DNA of 57,014 nucleotides from Saprospiraceae bacterium (lineage in GTDB: Bacteria; Bacteroidota; Bacteroidia; Chitinophagales; Saprospiraceae), in contig JAJCYI010000166.1 of the NCBI GenBank assembly GCA_029263015.1, forward strand, positions 1-57,014, in the 5' to 3' direction. The number at the start of each line of letters is the position of its first letter. Positions within the stretch are counted from its first letter, which is position 1. The position numbers and the translations under genes are program-made. Of the stretch, positions 22,633-32,481 are shown piece by piece. Below the pieces are notes generated by a model that saw only the letters and a list, made by a program, of their open reading frames with translations, ran no database searches and had not been told where the DNA came from.

Positions 22633-24084
22633 CTAAAAATAACATTTCACATTCTTCTTGTTGCCAAATTTCTGATTCTTTCTTCCCATATTTGGGAACA
22701 GTTTAAATCCAAGGTCGAGGTAACTCATTTTGAGGGCAAAATAAATATCAGAACCTGTGTAATCGGATTTGCCTATTAAGCTCCCAATTTTATCAGACCC
22801 AATGGTGAGGAAGCCTATCCTCGCCGCAAAACCCATTCTCAACTCTTTCCAATTCAAAAGACTAATAGGTAAGGATGCCGAAAACCAGCGATGTTCAAAC
22901 CGTGGGACCGCAGCCAAAATACTTTCTCTCTTTGGACTCAGGGCTTTAGTCGGCAAACGATGAACGAGGATTCCATTCAAATAAATATGATCCGTAAAGC
23001 TGTAATCTGCCTGAAAAGAAATAGCCGCAGGCAAGGCTAATTGGAATTCGTCGTCAACCAATGTGGCCAACGAGTCACCTAGGGATTCCTGACTAAAAAA
23101 CCGGAGCATATTCTCCAATTGATCAATTCCTTCAAACTGTTCAAAATCTTGACTGACCAATTGGAAAGTACCGGGGTTTTCCACCACGTGTGCCCGAGCA
23201 TTTTTGGTGAAATTGACAAACCCGATATCAAGTAGGGCCGCGCTCAATCTAAAACGGTAGCTATTTTCATATTCCTGTATTACCTTCAAAAACCCAATAT
23301 CGAATCCAAATCCCCGCCCATTGCCAGTTGGAACAATATTTCCGCTTGATAAATTGGAATTGGTTAGGCCGAACCTGCCGAATCCATTGCTGATGGTAAT
23401 AATATCGTCCGGTAGTTTGGTATGCACCCACGGACGGAGGTTTTCGACATAGGCCGCTTCATATCCAATCAAGTGTTTTACATTGATGCCAAAACCGACA
23501 TAGCCGGCATAAGTGGGAATTTTAACAGCGTAGTTTATTCCGATTTCCGCCCAGCTCATAAATACCCCTTGGAAAGGCCCTACCGAGAAGGGCTCAAAGA
23601 GGGGCTGGGTGTCATATTTGTAAAAACTAAACTCATTGGGCACGTCAAGCGCACTCCCTACCGCCCTGAAATTGGTAAATATGCCAGCTGAATGGTTGTC
23701 CCCAATCTTCATCACAAAAGATGGCCCTGCACCAAATGAGTTTAAAGAATAAAAGCGATTGTTGCCGTCGTCAAAAAAATCAATGACATATATATCGGGT
23801 TTGATTGATTGATCTAGATCGGGAGCAAAAAAGAAACTGCTTCCAGAGCCATTTGTTATCAGGTCAAATGTGTTCGTCTCTTTTATGAAAAAATAATTGT
23901 TGCCAAAATATATCCCTGCACCTACCAAATTAAAATCCCAGGGCAATGGGTTGGACAAATTGCCGGCAGGGTTGATGGAAAGACTGCTCACGCCAGCGTA
24001 GTTTTCGAGCCGAAGGCCCAACTGCTCTTGTGAAACAATAATGTTCGCAAGGAAAAGAAGGCAAAATAAAAAGAAGAACCTCAT
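22633..24084 (-). CDS. DUF5723-family outer-membrane protein
   Basis: A 483-residue protein started at ATG 24084, which opens a signal peptide (MRFFFLFCLLFLANIIVSQ); the longer frame to 24252 lacks one. The mature start EQLGLRLENYAGVSSLSINP, followed by NPLPWDFNLVGAGIYFGNNY, matches DUF5723, a Bacteroidota family of predicted outer-membrane beta-barrels. Alternating hydrophobic strands continue to the end (YFALKMSYLDLGFKLFP). Its function is not known. It is convergent with ccoI, leaving only 10 bp between stops, so no separate terminator is visible there. A miniature palindromic element sits in its promoter region at 24238-24400. Confidence 0.82.
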   Translation of the reverse strand: MRFFFLFCLLFLANIIVSQEQLGLRLENYAGVSSLSINPAGNLSNPLPWDFNLVGAGIYFGNNYFFIKETNTFDLITNGSGSSFFFAPDLDQSIKPDIYVIDFFDDGNNRFYSLNSFGAGPSFVMKIGDNHSAGIFTNFRAVGSALDVPNEFSFYKYDTQPLFEPFSVGPFQGVFMSWAEIGINYAVKIPTYAGYVGFGINVKHLIGYEAAYVENLRPWVHTKLPDDIITISNGFGRFGLTNSNLSSGNIVPTGNGRGFGFDIGFLKVIQEYENSYRFRLSAALLDIGFVNFTKNARAHVVENPGTFQLVSQDFEQFEGIDQLENMLRFFSQESLGDSLATLVDDEFQLALPAAISFQADYSFTDHIYLNGILVHRLPTKALSPKRESILAAVPRFEHRWFSASLPISLLNWKELRMGFAARIGFLTIGSDKIGSLIGKSDYTGSDIYFALKMSYLDLGFKLFPNMGRKNQKFGNKKNVKCYF

Positions 24085-24237
24085 AGGATTATTCGATTGC
24101 GGTTTATCAGTTGCAAATGATTTGCCGAAAGTGGTCTTACCAAGGATGATCGGGGCCGTTTGTGTATGCATCAGTAGTCGGGCATAAAGATGCTCGACCC
24201 TAATTAGGTTATGTGCAATTATCAAAAAAGGTTGAGA

Positions 24238-24400
24238 TAAGTAGTCGGACACATTTATCTTAACATTTTTGGCGGCTTCTTTTCAGCGATGACTGTGTTA
24301 AAAAAAGGAACCATAGCTATGGCTATGCTTAATTTTTTTGTCTTGTCCTCACTAAAAATAAACTCACCAAAATATCAACATAAATATGTCGGATTACTTA
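24238..24400. mobile_element. miniature palindromic element (MITE-like), copy 1
   Basis: A 163-bp element whose ends are inverted: TAAGTAGTCGGACACATTTA on the left and, read from the other strand, TAAGTAATCCGACATATTTA on the right. The centre carries AAAAAAAGG, then CCATAGCTATGGCTATGCTT and an AATTTTTTTG run. A second copy with the same centre lies at 51486-51669. It has no coding capacity. Confidence 0.7.
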
Positions 24401-24404
24401 GTTG

Positions 24405-24646
24405 AACGTGAGTTCTGGATAATAATCCTTGACAATCAAGAGCTTAAGGCGGTTTCTGTCCTTTGATTGTCCCGCTAGGGACGGAACATGGGTAGCAATG
24501 CCAAACCAACAGTATTTTTCGTGCCGTAGGCACGTAACATTTTCCACGTTGCGTACCTACGGCACGACGGTATACCCCTGCAAATGCTTGGCTACCCATG
24601 TTCCGTCCCTAACGGGACAATAAGATTGCTATCCAGAACTCACGTT
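24405..24646. repeat. large nested palindromic repeat
   Basis: A 242-bp element made of three nested inverted pairs: AACGTGAGTTCTGGATA (24405) with its complement (24630-24646); GTCCCGCTAGGGACGGAACA near 24469 with its complement near 24600; and TCGTGCCGTAGGCACGTAAC (24519) with GTTGCGTACCTACGGCACGA (24548). Blocks of this GTCCC/GGGAC and GTGCCGTAGG kind recur in Bacteroidota genomes as far as I recall. It abuts the MITE-like element at 24238-24400 and has no coding potential. The remaining 24647-24769 shows nothing clear. Confidence 0.75.
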
Positions 24647-24769
24647 TGTTGAGAAGGTTTATCTCTACTCTTCGTCATCATCTACGCAAAATTGTAAATT
24701 GCCTTATGGTTTAGTATAATATTGAGGAGGGTAAAGGAAGTTGAAGCACTTGGAGTTTTGGGTAATAAA

Positions 24770-25132
24770 TCAGCGAAACAAGTTCAAAAATTTTGGCAAG
24801 AAAACCAAGATGCCAACAATGGCAGCCCCAATGGCAGTCAGGAGCACTGCTCCTGCGGCCAAATCTTTAGCATGTCCTGCCAAGGGATGCGGATTTGGCG
24901 ACACCAAATCTGTTAAATCTTCCAGCGAGGTGTTAAATGCTTCTGCAGCGAGTACTGTGCAAATGGCGATAATTATCAAACACCATTCTGTTGTGCTGAT
25001 CTGAAAATAAAGACCAGCGGCAAGAACACCCAGTGCGGCAGCCAAATGGATTTTGGCGTTGGCCTGAGTTTTTACCAACCTGCCAATACCTGCAAATGCG
25101 TACCGAAAGCTATTTAGGTGTTTTTTCAGCAT
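24770..25132 (-). CDS. dgkA: diacylglycerol kinase-like (undecaprenol kinase) protein
   Basis: A 120-residue integral membrane protein of the DgkA family, started at ATG 25132 (MLKKHLNSFRYAFAGIGRLV). It shows the family marks: an N-terminal amphipathic helix with SFRYAFAG, NAKIHLAAA, then AAEAFNTSLEDLTDL (the nucleotide-binding E-x-x-N-T-x-x-E motif) and HAKDLAAGAVLL. Gram-positive and Bacteroidota members phosphorylate undecaprenol or diacylglycerol for envelope lipid recycling. Its first 23 nt overlap the end of the upstream endonuclease-like gene, so translation is coupled; the unit is tadA, the endonuclease-like gene, dgkA. Confidence 0.88.
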   Translation of the reverse strand: MLKKHLNSFRYAFAGIGRLVKTQANAKIHLAAALGVLAAGLYFQISTTEWCLIIIAICTVLAAEAFNTSLEDLTDLVSPNPHPLAGHAKDLAAGAVLLTAIGAAIVGILVFLPKFLNLFR

Positions 25133-26126
25133 GGCGGGATCTTTCGGAATAATGGTACGAGCCAAGAATACCAAGGTGGTGGCCTTGGCTATCATTGATG
25201 TTTTGGAAATTGGTGCAGACAATATGGCCAGAATAGAAGACATGGTCAAGAGGCGTTTCCCAAAAGGGGGAATTACCTGAAAAATTGCTGGGCATAAAGC
25301 CCAAACGGCTCTCCATCAATCCTGTTTCATCCAAAAAATATTGAACCTGGCTAGACCATGAAACGGCATTAAAATCACCAAACACCAAAAAGGGGGCTGT
25401 TTTGGTGTTCACCTCTTTTTCCACCATATCCAAATGTTCTTGTAGTCGGCGTTTGGAAAACTCATCAAGCACTGGTAGTGTATGGATGCTAATAAAATTG
25501 AGATCTTTCCCGTCTATTTCTACCTTACCCCGTAGGTTGGGCGCGTCTTTATAATAAAAGGTATCAATATCCGTCATCTTATGCTTTGAATAAATGGCCA
25601 TGCCGTAAATACCAATATCAACAAGAGTGTGAGAGAAAGGATGGTCTTTGCCTAATGAGTCCTGAAGCCATTGGTTCCAAGCTGGCGTTACCTCATGGAT
25701 AGAGAGAATATCAGCTTTCGTGGAATTGAGCAGGGGAATGATTTCCGAGCGATCGCTAACATTGCTCAGGTTGATGTGTGCAATTTTAAAACGTAGGGGA
25801 GCCTGTTGAAGTCCTTTCGTGGGGGGCAAGCCACTAATTGTCATATTTTCCCTCCACCTTTCTAAGCCTATTCCTCTTACAGAAAATTTCATGAAAAAAC
25901 ATAGCATTACACAGCCACTGAAAAAGGCGAATGTCAAATTTGGCTGCCTCAAAAAAAGCATGACCATCCCCGTAAACAGGTAAAACAACATTAGTTGCAC
26001 CGCATAACTGGCCACCCAAGATAGCCCGGGGATTGCACCTGGAAAGACACATGCCAGCACGCCTATTAAGATCGCTCCGATAATGGCCGCATGAAAAATT
26101 TGATGTCCGAGGATTCTATGAAACAT
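25110..26126 (-). CDS. endonuclease/exonuclease/phosphatase-family membrane protein
   Basis: A 338-residue protein; I choose ATG 26126 (MFHRILGHQIF) over the TTG at 26159. Three hydrophobic segments cover about 10-90. A metal-dependent EEP domain covers about 105-330: IAHINLSN at its start, SIHEVTPAW with the catalytic Glu, ISIHTLP, VFGDFNAVSW and PLDHVFYS with the conserved N, D and H. This TM-plus-EEP layout is common in Bacteroidota proteins annotated as endonucleases; the real substrate may be a phospholipid or phosphoester. It sits between tadA (53 bp upstream) and dgkA (23-nt overlap). A lipid role fits the dgkA link but is inference. Confidence 0.82.
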   Translation of the reverse strand: MFHRILGHQIFHAAIIGAILIGVLACVFPGAIPGLSWVASYAVQLMLFYLFTGMVMLFLRQPNLTFAFFSGCVMLCFFMKFSVRGIGLERWRENMTISGLPPTKGLQQAPLRFKIAHINLSNVSDRSEIIPLLNSTKADILSIHEVTPAWNQWLQDSLGKDHPFSHTLVDIGIYGMAIYSKHKMTDIDTFYYKDAPNLRGKVEIDGKDLNFISIHTLPVLDEFSKRRLQEHLDMVEKEVNTKTAPFLVFGDFNAVSWSSQVQYFLDETGLMESRLGFMPSNFSGNSPFWETPLDHVFYSGHIVCTNFQNINDSQGHHLGILGSYHYSERSRHAEKTPK

Positions 26127-26178
26127 ACTTTTAAAATATAGGCTTCCGGTACGGATCAAACCAAAAACGAACCGCCAA

Positions 26179-26622
26179 TCACCTTTTGTCTTTAAAAAAC
26201 TGGGTCATCAACTTGCTGCATTCTTCCATCATGATGCCGAACTCTACATTGGTTTTAGGGTGTAAAATAGATTTGCCAAACCGCATAAACCCACGTTTGT
26301 CGTCACTCGCCCCGTACACCAGTCTGCCCAACTGTGCCCAGGCGAGGCCTCCAGCACACATTGTACAAGGCTCCAAAGTTACATAAAGGGTACATTCATC
26401 CAAGTATTTGCTGCCCAATGCATTGGCGGCGGCAGTCAGGGCAAGCATTTCAGCATGGGCAGTCACATCGTTCAATAATTCGGTCTGGTTGTGTGCCCTG
26501 GCAATGACCTTGTTCCGGCACACGACCACTGCCCCGACAGGAATTTCATCTGCTTCATAAGCCTTCTGTGCCTCCAGCAAGGCTTGTTTCATAAAGTGGT
26601 TATCGCTGAACACGGTAAGCAT
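26179..26622 (-). CDS. tadA: tRNA-adenosine (A34) deaminase-like protein
   Basis: A 147-residue cytidine-deaminase fold protein with zinc ligands His56-Ala-Glu58 (TAHAEMLAL; Glu58 is the proton shuttle) and Cys86/Cys89 (LEPCTMCAGG), plus IPVGAVVV, LYVTLEPC and GASDDKRGF. These match TadA, which converts A34 to inosine in tRNA-Arg; close relatives are guanine deaminases, but the length and IPVGAVVV opening favour TadA. First gene of the leftward unit with the EEP protein and dgkA, divergent from guaB with a perfect 15-bp hairpin in the shared spacer. Confidence 0.88.
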   Translation of the reverse strand: MLTVFSDNHFMKQALLEAQKAYEADEIPVGAVVVCRNKVIARAHNQTELLNDVTAHAEMLALTAAANALGSKYLDECTLYVTLEPCTMCAGGLAWAQLGRLVYGASDDKRGFMRFGKSILHPKTNVEFGIMMEECSKLMTQFFKDKR

Positions 26623-26689
26623 TGGTGCCTTTTTTTTGAACTGCCAAGATGGCTATTTTTTTTCATTTCTGTTACAGGATCAACAGCCC

Positions 26690-26722
26690 AGAAGTGACGC
26701 TTTTTGGAAAAGCGTCACTTCT
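26690..26722. promoter_or_regulatory. perfect 15-bp hairpin between divergent tadA and guaB
   Basis: AGAAGTGACGCTTTT and its exact complement flank a 3-nt loop. Because the flanking genes diverge, it is not in a usual terminator position and may be an operator or an early-mRNA structure. The 13-nt part AAAAGCGTCACTT recurs at 28351-28363, just after guaB. Confidence 0.55.
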
Positions 26723-26808
26723 AAATCAAGATTGTTTGCCATATTTCTGCAAAATCACATCCATTCCCCGCAGATTTTACTTCATAAAAACTAAAACCAG
26801 AAAACTAA

Positions 26809-28311
<1,503 letters not shown>

Positions 28312-28424
28312 TTTTATCGCTTCATTGTTTTCATGGCTTCCGGCAGTCACAAAAGCGTCACTTTTCGCCAGCAGGAACTTTTCTGACTGGCTTCCCAACC
28401 ATGAAACAGTAAAACCATGAAACC

Positions 28425-29033
28425 ATGAAAAAACTCCCCCCATCATTTTACACCCGCAGTGATGTCGTCCAGGTCAGCAAAGAGTTGTTGGGAAAATATT
28501 TGGTGACCAATATTGAAGGGCAGCTTACCTCAGGCAAAATAGTGGAGACCGAAGCCTACAGTGCCCCCGACGACAAAGCCTGTCATGCTTACAACAACCG
28601 CCGCACAAAACGTACTGAAATCATGTTTGCCGAAGGCGGCAAAGCTTATATTTATCTCTGCTATGGCATCCACCATTTGTTCAATGTCGTGACAGCAAAA
28701 AAGGACATGGCACATGCCGTGCTCATCCGTGCCGTTGAACCCGTTGATAATATTGGGGAGATGCTGCAACGCAGGAAAATGGACAAATTGCAGAGACGCC
28801 TGACCGCTGGCCCTGGCACCCTCAGCCAGGCACTTGGCATCACCACTCAATTGACAGGAATTGATATGACCGCCACTGATAGTCCTATCTGGATTGAAGA
28901 TCGAGGTAAACCTATTTCTCCTAAAAATATCATCGCTTCGCCGCGTGTAGGCATTGGGTTTGCCGAAGAATGTATTGATTGGCCGTGGCGGTTTCGGGTG
29001 AGGGGATCGGCGTGGACGAGTTTGGCGGGTTGA
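28425..29033 (+). CDS. DNA-3-methyladenine glycosylase (AAG/Mpg family)
   Basis: A 202-residue enzyme of the eukaryote-type AAG fold. Diagnostic motifs are LLGKYLVTNI, the catalytic stretch KIVETEAYSAPDDKACHAYN (Glu in ETEAY activates water), YIYLCYGIHHLFNVV (Tyr intercalates into the duplex), VLIRAVEPV and GPGTLSQALGI. It excises alkylated purines in base-excision repair. The start at 28425 keeps the conserved N-terminus (LPPSFYTRSDVVQVSKELLG). Upstream sequence has a repeated AAACCATG but no clear promoter; it may be read from guaB. A strong bidirectional terminator follows the stop by 7 bp. Confidence 0.93.
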   Translation: MKKLPPSFYTRSDVVQVSKELLGKYLVTNIEGQLTSGKIVETEAYSAPDDKACHAYNNRRTKRTEIMFAEGGKAYIYLCYGIHHLFNVVTAKKDMAHAVLIRAVEPVDNIGEMLQRRKMDKLQRRLTAGPGTLSQALGITTQLTGIDMTATDSPIWIEDRGKPISPKNIIASPRVGIGFAEECIDWPWRFRVRGSAWTSLAG

Positions 29034-29040
29034 TGGTTTA

Positions 29041-29081
29041 AATTGGGAGGCACCACGCCCACGGCGTGGTGCCTCCCAATT
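29041..29081. terminator. bidirectional terminator between convergent genes
   Basis: A perfect 19-bp stem (AATTGGGAGGCACCACGCC and its complement) with loop CAC lies between the stop of the glycosylase gene and the stop of the leftward T9SS cargo gene. AATT at both ends gives a short U run on either strand. Confidence 0.88.
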
Positions 29082-29084
29082 TGG

Positions 29085-29900
29085 CTATGGGTTTTGTACT
29101 ATTATTTTTCCACTGTTCATCCTTACGCCAGCGCTTTCAATTTCATAAAAATAAACCCCGTTGGCCAGCCCTTCCATTTGCACATAATTCCTTTTCTGGC
29201 CACTATCCAGTTCCAGTGACTGCACCAACTGACCGAGTTCGTTGTACAGGTTCCAGTCCATCTCGCCCCGGAAAGCCTGTTCCAGTTCAAGGGTCAGCTC
29301 ATGGCCGACGGGGTTGGGGAAGAGCGTTACCGTGATTTCATTGATAGGGATGGGTGAAGGGGAAAAGTACAGGTTGTCAACGATAAGTTCCGAATAGCCG
29401 ATGGTGCCAAAAAAGACAATGGTGACGTTGGCAACCAACTCTATCCCTATCGAATCCAGATTCGATTGGTTGATGGGGATTGAGATGTCAATCGCTCCAT
29501 TGGTGGTGGTGTCCATTTCCCATAACCCTATTAATTCGTAATTACCATCTGAATATTCTCTAACATAAATATTGACACGCGCTCTATCTATAGTGTCAAC
29601 TCGGACAGTGGCATGTAGATATTCGTAAGCATGGTCAGGAAGAAATGAGACCCAAGCTCCCCCCGCTCCCGGCCCTTCAAAATCCCAAGACGTACTGGAC
29701 AACTTTATGGCATACCCATCATCAATGGCATTGAATATTTTTTGGGACGAAAGGCAGCAGGGTTCATTGGTGGTTATCCAACCAACGGGTTCTTCTTTTC
29801 CGTTTACTACTTCCCATTCCTCAAAACTCCCATTGGGTACTTGTGCCAGGGCAATGGAAGAAACGGCCAATAGCGCTGAAATTGTCAACAAGTCTTTCAT
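29085..29900 (-). CDS. secreted protein with T9SS sorting domain, carbohydrate-binding-like module
   Basis: A 271-residue protein with a signal peptide at 1-19 (MKDLLTISALLAVSSIALA). Residues 20-185 start VPNGSFEEWE and form a jelly-roll like those of Bacteroidota carbohydrate-binding-like cargo (NGSFEEWE, VGWITTNEP, aromatic and acidic strands, ELIVDNLYFSP at the end). Residues about 195-271 are a T9SS type A domain (VTLFPNPVGHELTLEL, LYNELGQLVQSLEL, LANGVYFYEI, SGKIIVQ). It follows the gene starting at 31454 by 12 bp, so the two form a leftward pair of exported proteins. Ligand unknown. Confidence 0.8.
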   Translation of the reverse strand: MKDLLTISALLAVSSIALAQVPNGSFEEWEVVNGKEEPVGWITTNEPCCLSSQKIFNAIDDGYAIKLSSTSWDFEGPGAGGAWVSFLPDHAYEYLHATVRVDTIDRARVNIYVREYSDGNYELIGLWEMDTTTNGAIDISIPINQSNLDSIGIELVANVTIVFFGTIGYSELIVDNLYFSPSPIPINEITVTLFPNPVGHELTLELEQAFRGEMDWNLYNELGQLVQSLELDSGQKRNYVQMEGLANGVYFYEIESAGVRMNSGKIIVQNP

Positions 29901-29912
29901 AACGGTTGGGTT

Positions 29913-31454
29913 TTAATGCTGAACGATTATTTTTTTACTGGAAACAGGCATCCCGTCCTCCATCAGCGTGACGATGTAAACCCCGTTTTCCAGTCCCCTC
30001 AGGTTGACGGTGCTCTTCGGGGCGGTCAGGCCGAAGGCCGTTACCGGCCTGCCGTCCATGCCGGAAACCCGGACAGACCGCTTTTTGGTGGCCCCGACCT
30101 GCCCGGTTTCTATGGTCAGCAGGCCCATGGTGGGATTGGGGTATGCCTTCATGGACGGTGCGGCACTTGGCACTTCATGCGTTCCGGTTATCGAGGTGCT
30201 GTCACCTGTGATAACGATGACCTCCTCGCAGTTGCTGTTCCAGCAGCCGTTTTTGTCGAGGGTGAGGAACCATACCTCCGGGTCGTTGAGGAAGGGGACG
30301 CCCGTGGGGTTGTCCTTGTCTATAGCACCCGTCATCACAAACCCATCGTTGGTCTCCAGGCCGTGCCATAGCACACATCGCTTTGACTCCCGGATATCGG
30401 CGATGATCCTATCCCACAATAGGTCGCCTTCCGGGCCGAGGAGAAAGCACCAGCCTTCATTTACCCGTCCCGGATAAACATCAAGGATCGTTATATAATC
30501 TGAACTGCCAATGCCCAGTATGTTCCCATCTTCCGTCAGGACAGTGCTGATGTGCTGCTTTTCTGCCCGGTGTACAAAAACCTGTTCCCATTCTATGTTA
30601 AAAAGTGAATCGAGGCCGAACACGGCCGTCGGGAACCAAAATTCGAAAAGCAGGTCTGTACGGTCTATCAAGTAGCTCAATACGTACCCATTGTCCTCCG
30701 TTTCAAGGACTTCCACGGACTGCAAAAAATCACCCTGATCGGGCATCTTCGCCGAGAGCAGTACGTTATAGCCCTCATCCAACCTAGCAATGTTGATAGT
30801 GGCCCGGGAAGGAATATCTTGTTCCCCATAAGCCAGCACAAATCCCCCTCCTTTTCTTTTTTTGAGGTCTATGCCCCTTTTTTTATAGGGCGAAACACCC
30901 ACATGGTACTCCCCCAACAGGTTCAACTGGAAATCAAAATCCTGGATGAGCACCCGGTGCTGCCCGTCCTGTTTCACTTCCGAAAAGGCCACCAGCTTTT
31001 CCCCCGTGCCGATCATGCCCCGCAGGAAAAAGGTGTTTTCGTAAGGGATGAAAAAATCAACTTCTTTTAAAAGGTTGCCATCCATGTCGAAGGACATCAT
31101 GCGGATTTCATTGTGGTCTGTTTTCCAGATCATGTTGGCCACGTAGATGGTGTCGTTGTGGATGACCATTGTTCTTCCATTTGGTGCAAGGCTTCCATAA
31201 GGACTGCCATCAAACGTCCTGCTCCAAGTGGCATCCCCACTTTCATCCAGTCGTAACAAACCAAGGCATGTTATATATATATTGCTATCAATGCACCCAC
31301 TTTGCCCCATGACCAGATAACCGTCCTCTAATTGCTCAATTTGGAATCCACCATCAGAGAGTTGGCCAGGTGTGATGGGAATGGCAAGGGAAAGCTCCTG
31401 CCCAAAAAGAGAACAGGCAAAATAAATTAATGTATAGGTCAATGCAATTTTCAT
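29913..31454 (-). CDS. secreted beta-propeller-like protein with T9SS sorting domain
   Basis: A 513-residue protein started at ATG 31454 (MKIALTYTLIYFACSLFGQ signal peptide). Residues about 20-410 show repeated strand patterns such as LDESGDATWSRTFD, FDMDGNLLKEVDF, DGYLVMGQSG and TEDGNILGIGSSD, the style of T9SS delta-60 / kelch-like propellers. The C-terminal ~85 residues are a sorting domain (MKAYPNPTMGLLTIETGQVG, VSGMDGRPVTAFG, LENGVYIVTL, KKIIVQH). GC content is higher towards the 3' end than in neighbouring genes. It is upstream of and probably co-transcribed with the gene at 29085-29900. Confidence 0.78.
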   Translation of the reverse strand: MKIALTYTLIYFACSLFGQELSLAIPITPGQLSDGGFQIEQLEDGYLVMGQSGCIDSNIYITCLGLLRLDESGDATWSRTFDGSPYGSLAPNGRTMVIHNDTIYVANMIWKTDHNEIRMMSFDMDGNLLKEVDFFIPYENTFFLRGMIGTGEKLVAFSEVKQDGQHRVLIQDFDFQLNLLGEYHVGVSPYKKRGIDLKKRKGGGFVLAYGEQDIPSRATINIARLDEGYNVLLSAKMPDQGDFLQSVEVLETEDNGYVLSYLIDRTDLLFEFWFPTAVFGLDSLFNIEWEQVFVHRAEKQHISTVLTEDGNILGIGSSDYITILDVYPGRVNEGWCFLLGPEGDLLWDRIIADIRESKRCVLWHGLETNDGFVMTGAIDKDNPTGVPFLNDPEVWFLTLDKNGCWNSNCEEVIVITGDSTSITGTHEVPSAAPSMKAYPNPTMGLLTIETGQVGATKKRSVRVSGMDGRPVTAFGLTAPKSTVNLRGLENGVYIVTLMEDGMPVSSKKIIVQH

Positions 31455-31569
31455 CGAGAATAATTTAAGAACGATAAACAAGAGGCTCTAAGATGTAAAT
31501 TTAGGAACGATACAAAAAACAAACTGCTTTTCCGTTCTTTGCATCCTTTTTTACAATGGAAGTTAGCCT

Positions 31570-31797
31570 ATGGCAAATACAAACAACCCACAACCGCTTA
31601 CCCTCCTCGTCCTCGTCAACAGCCTGTACGAATGGTCGCAGAATTTCATCACCAGGGAACTGACGGAACCGCACGGGCAGGGCACGGACATGTACATCGG
31701 TATGAGGAAAGTGGTAAAAAGGGACGACCTCAGCGATAAAGAAAAGGCGCTTGAACCACAGGTTGTTTCGATGCCTGAAAACCCTTTTACTCCTTGA
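31570..31797 (+). CDS. possible small protein of unknown function
   Basis: A 75-residue frame (MANTNNPQPLTLLVLVNSLY to VVSMPENPFTP) with orderly codon use and G/C-rich third positions, unlike a random frame. It contains a W-SQNFITRELTEPHGQ stretch, no signal peptide and no membrane segment, and I do not recognise it. It ends exactly where homology of the antisense flippase remnant stops, so it may be the tail of whatever replaced the flippase 3' end. Confidence 0.4.
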   Translation: MANTNNPQPLTLLVLVNSLYEWSQNFITRELTEPHGQGTDMYIGMRKVVKRDDLSDKEKALEPQVVSMPENPFTP

Positions 31798-32310
31798 TGC
31801 TTAGTGAAAATAAGGACGTTGGGCAGAGGTATGGTCGGTAGCTCAAAAATGAGCAAAGCCATGACCAGCCAAATCAATGAACGGATGGATTCAAAACCTT
31901 CCTGCATAGCGGTGAACCAACCAATCCCGAACATGACCAATACCCCCACGAAACTCAATCGGGACAGGGTTTTGGCAATCAAACGGGCAAATCCTTTTCG
32001 GGTGTTGATGGGGAGTTTTTCAAAAAAATAAAAAATGCTGTCAGGCAATCCCAATTGCCCAAATGACCAAAAGAAAGGAAACCACTGCATAATCCTCTTT
32101 GGGGAGGCTGCGCGTCAATATTACAATAGCGAGCAATTGAGCCACAATGGTCACTGCCCGGCTGATGGTAAAGATGCCCGCCTTGCGCGCCAGGCTGAGG
32201 CCTTTTTTGCCACTGCTTTCAGAAGGTGATTCCTGGTTAGTATTTTTGTTGTCCAAATGAAGTGGTTTGAGTTTCAACCCTTTTTTAATCGGACGGCATG
32301 ACCAGCCCAT
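31798..32310 (-). pseudogene. truncated, frameshifted polysaccharide flippase (Wzx/MATE-type)
   Basis: Two leftward frames together match the N-terminal third of an O-antigen/teichoic-acid flippase. The first (from ATG 32310) reads SLARKAGIFTISRAVTIVAQ then LTRSLPKEDYAVVSFLLV and stops at 32041. The second continues QLGLPDSIFYFFEKLPINTR, then a membrane segment LSFVGVLVMFGIGWF, and LPNVLIFTKHQ. The shift lies at about 32045-32090. Homology ends near 31800 where a full protein would need about 280 more residues. It would have moved lipid-linked glycans across the inner membrane; no other glycan genes are nearby, so it is a relic. Confidence 0.75.
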
Positions 32311-32435
32311 TCGTACTTCTGTAAAATAGAGGCTGCAAAGGTTCGTTAATTAACGGTTATTCGTAGGCACTTCAGGCTACTTTTACCTCCTGAAAATGTC
32401 TATTGACAAAATTCTTTCTACCCCTTTTTTACTTT

Positions 32436-32464
32436 CCTGCCTGCCGGCAGGCAGGTTACTTTTG
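32436..32464 (+). promoter_or_regulatory. 20-bp palindrome and TAnnTTTG box upstream of the plug gene
   Basis: CCTGCCTGCCGGCAGGCAGG (32436-32455) is a perfect palindrome. One base later TACTTTTG (32457-32464) fits the Bacteroidota -7 box, 17 bp before ATG 32482. A one-mismatch copy of the palindrome lies inside the MITE-like element at 51608-51627, so it is probably a dispersed repeat that now overlaps a promoter. Confidence 0.55.
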
Positions 32465-32481
32465 CCCTTTTACTTATTTCA

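Noticed and set aside
29916-30477. Rightward frames of 151 and 157 residues opposite the T9SS propeller gene
   Set aside because: The region is GC-rich, which lengthens antisense frames; the leftward frame has a signal peptide and a sorting domain.
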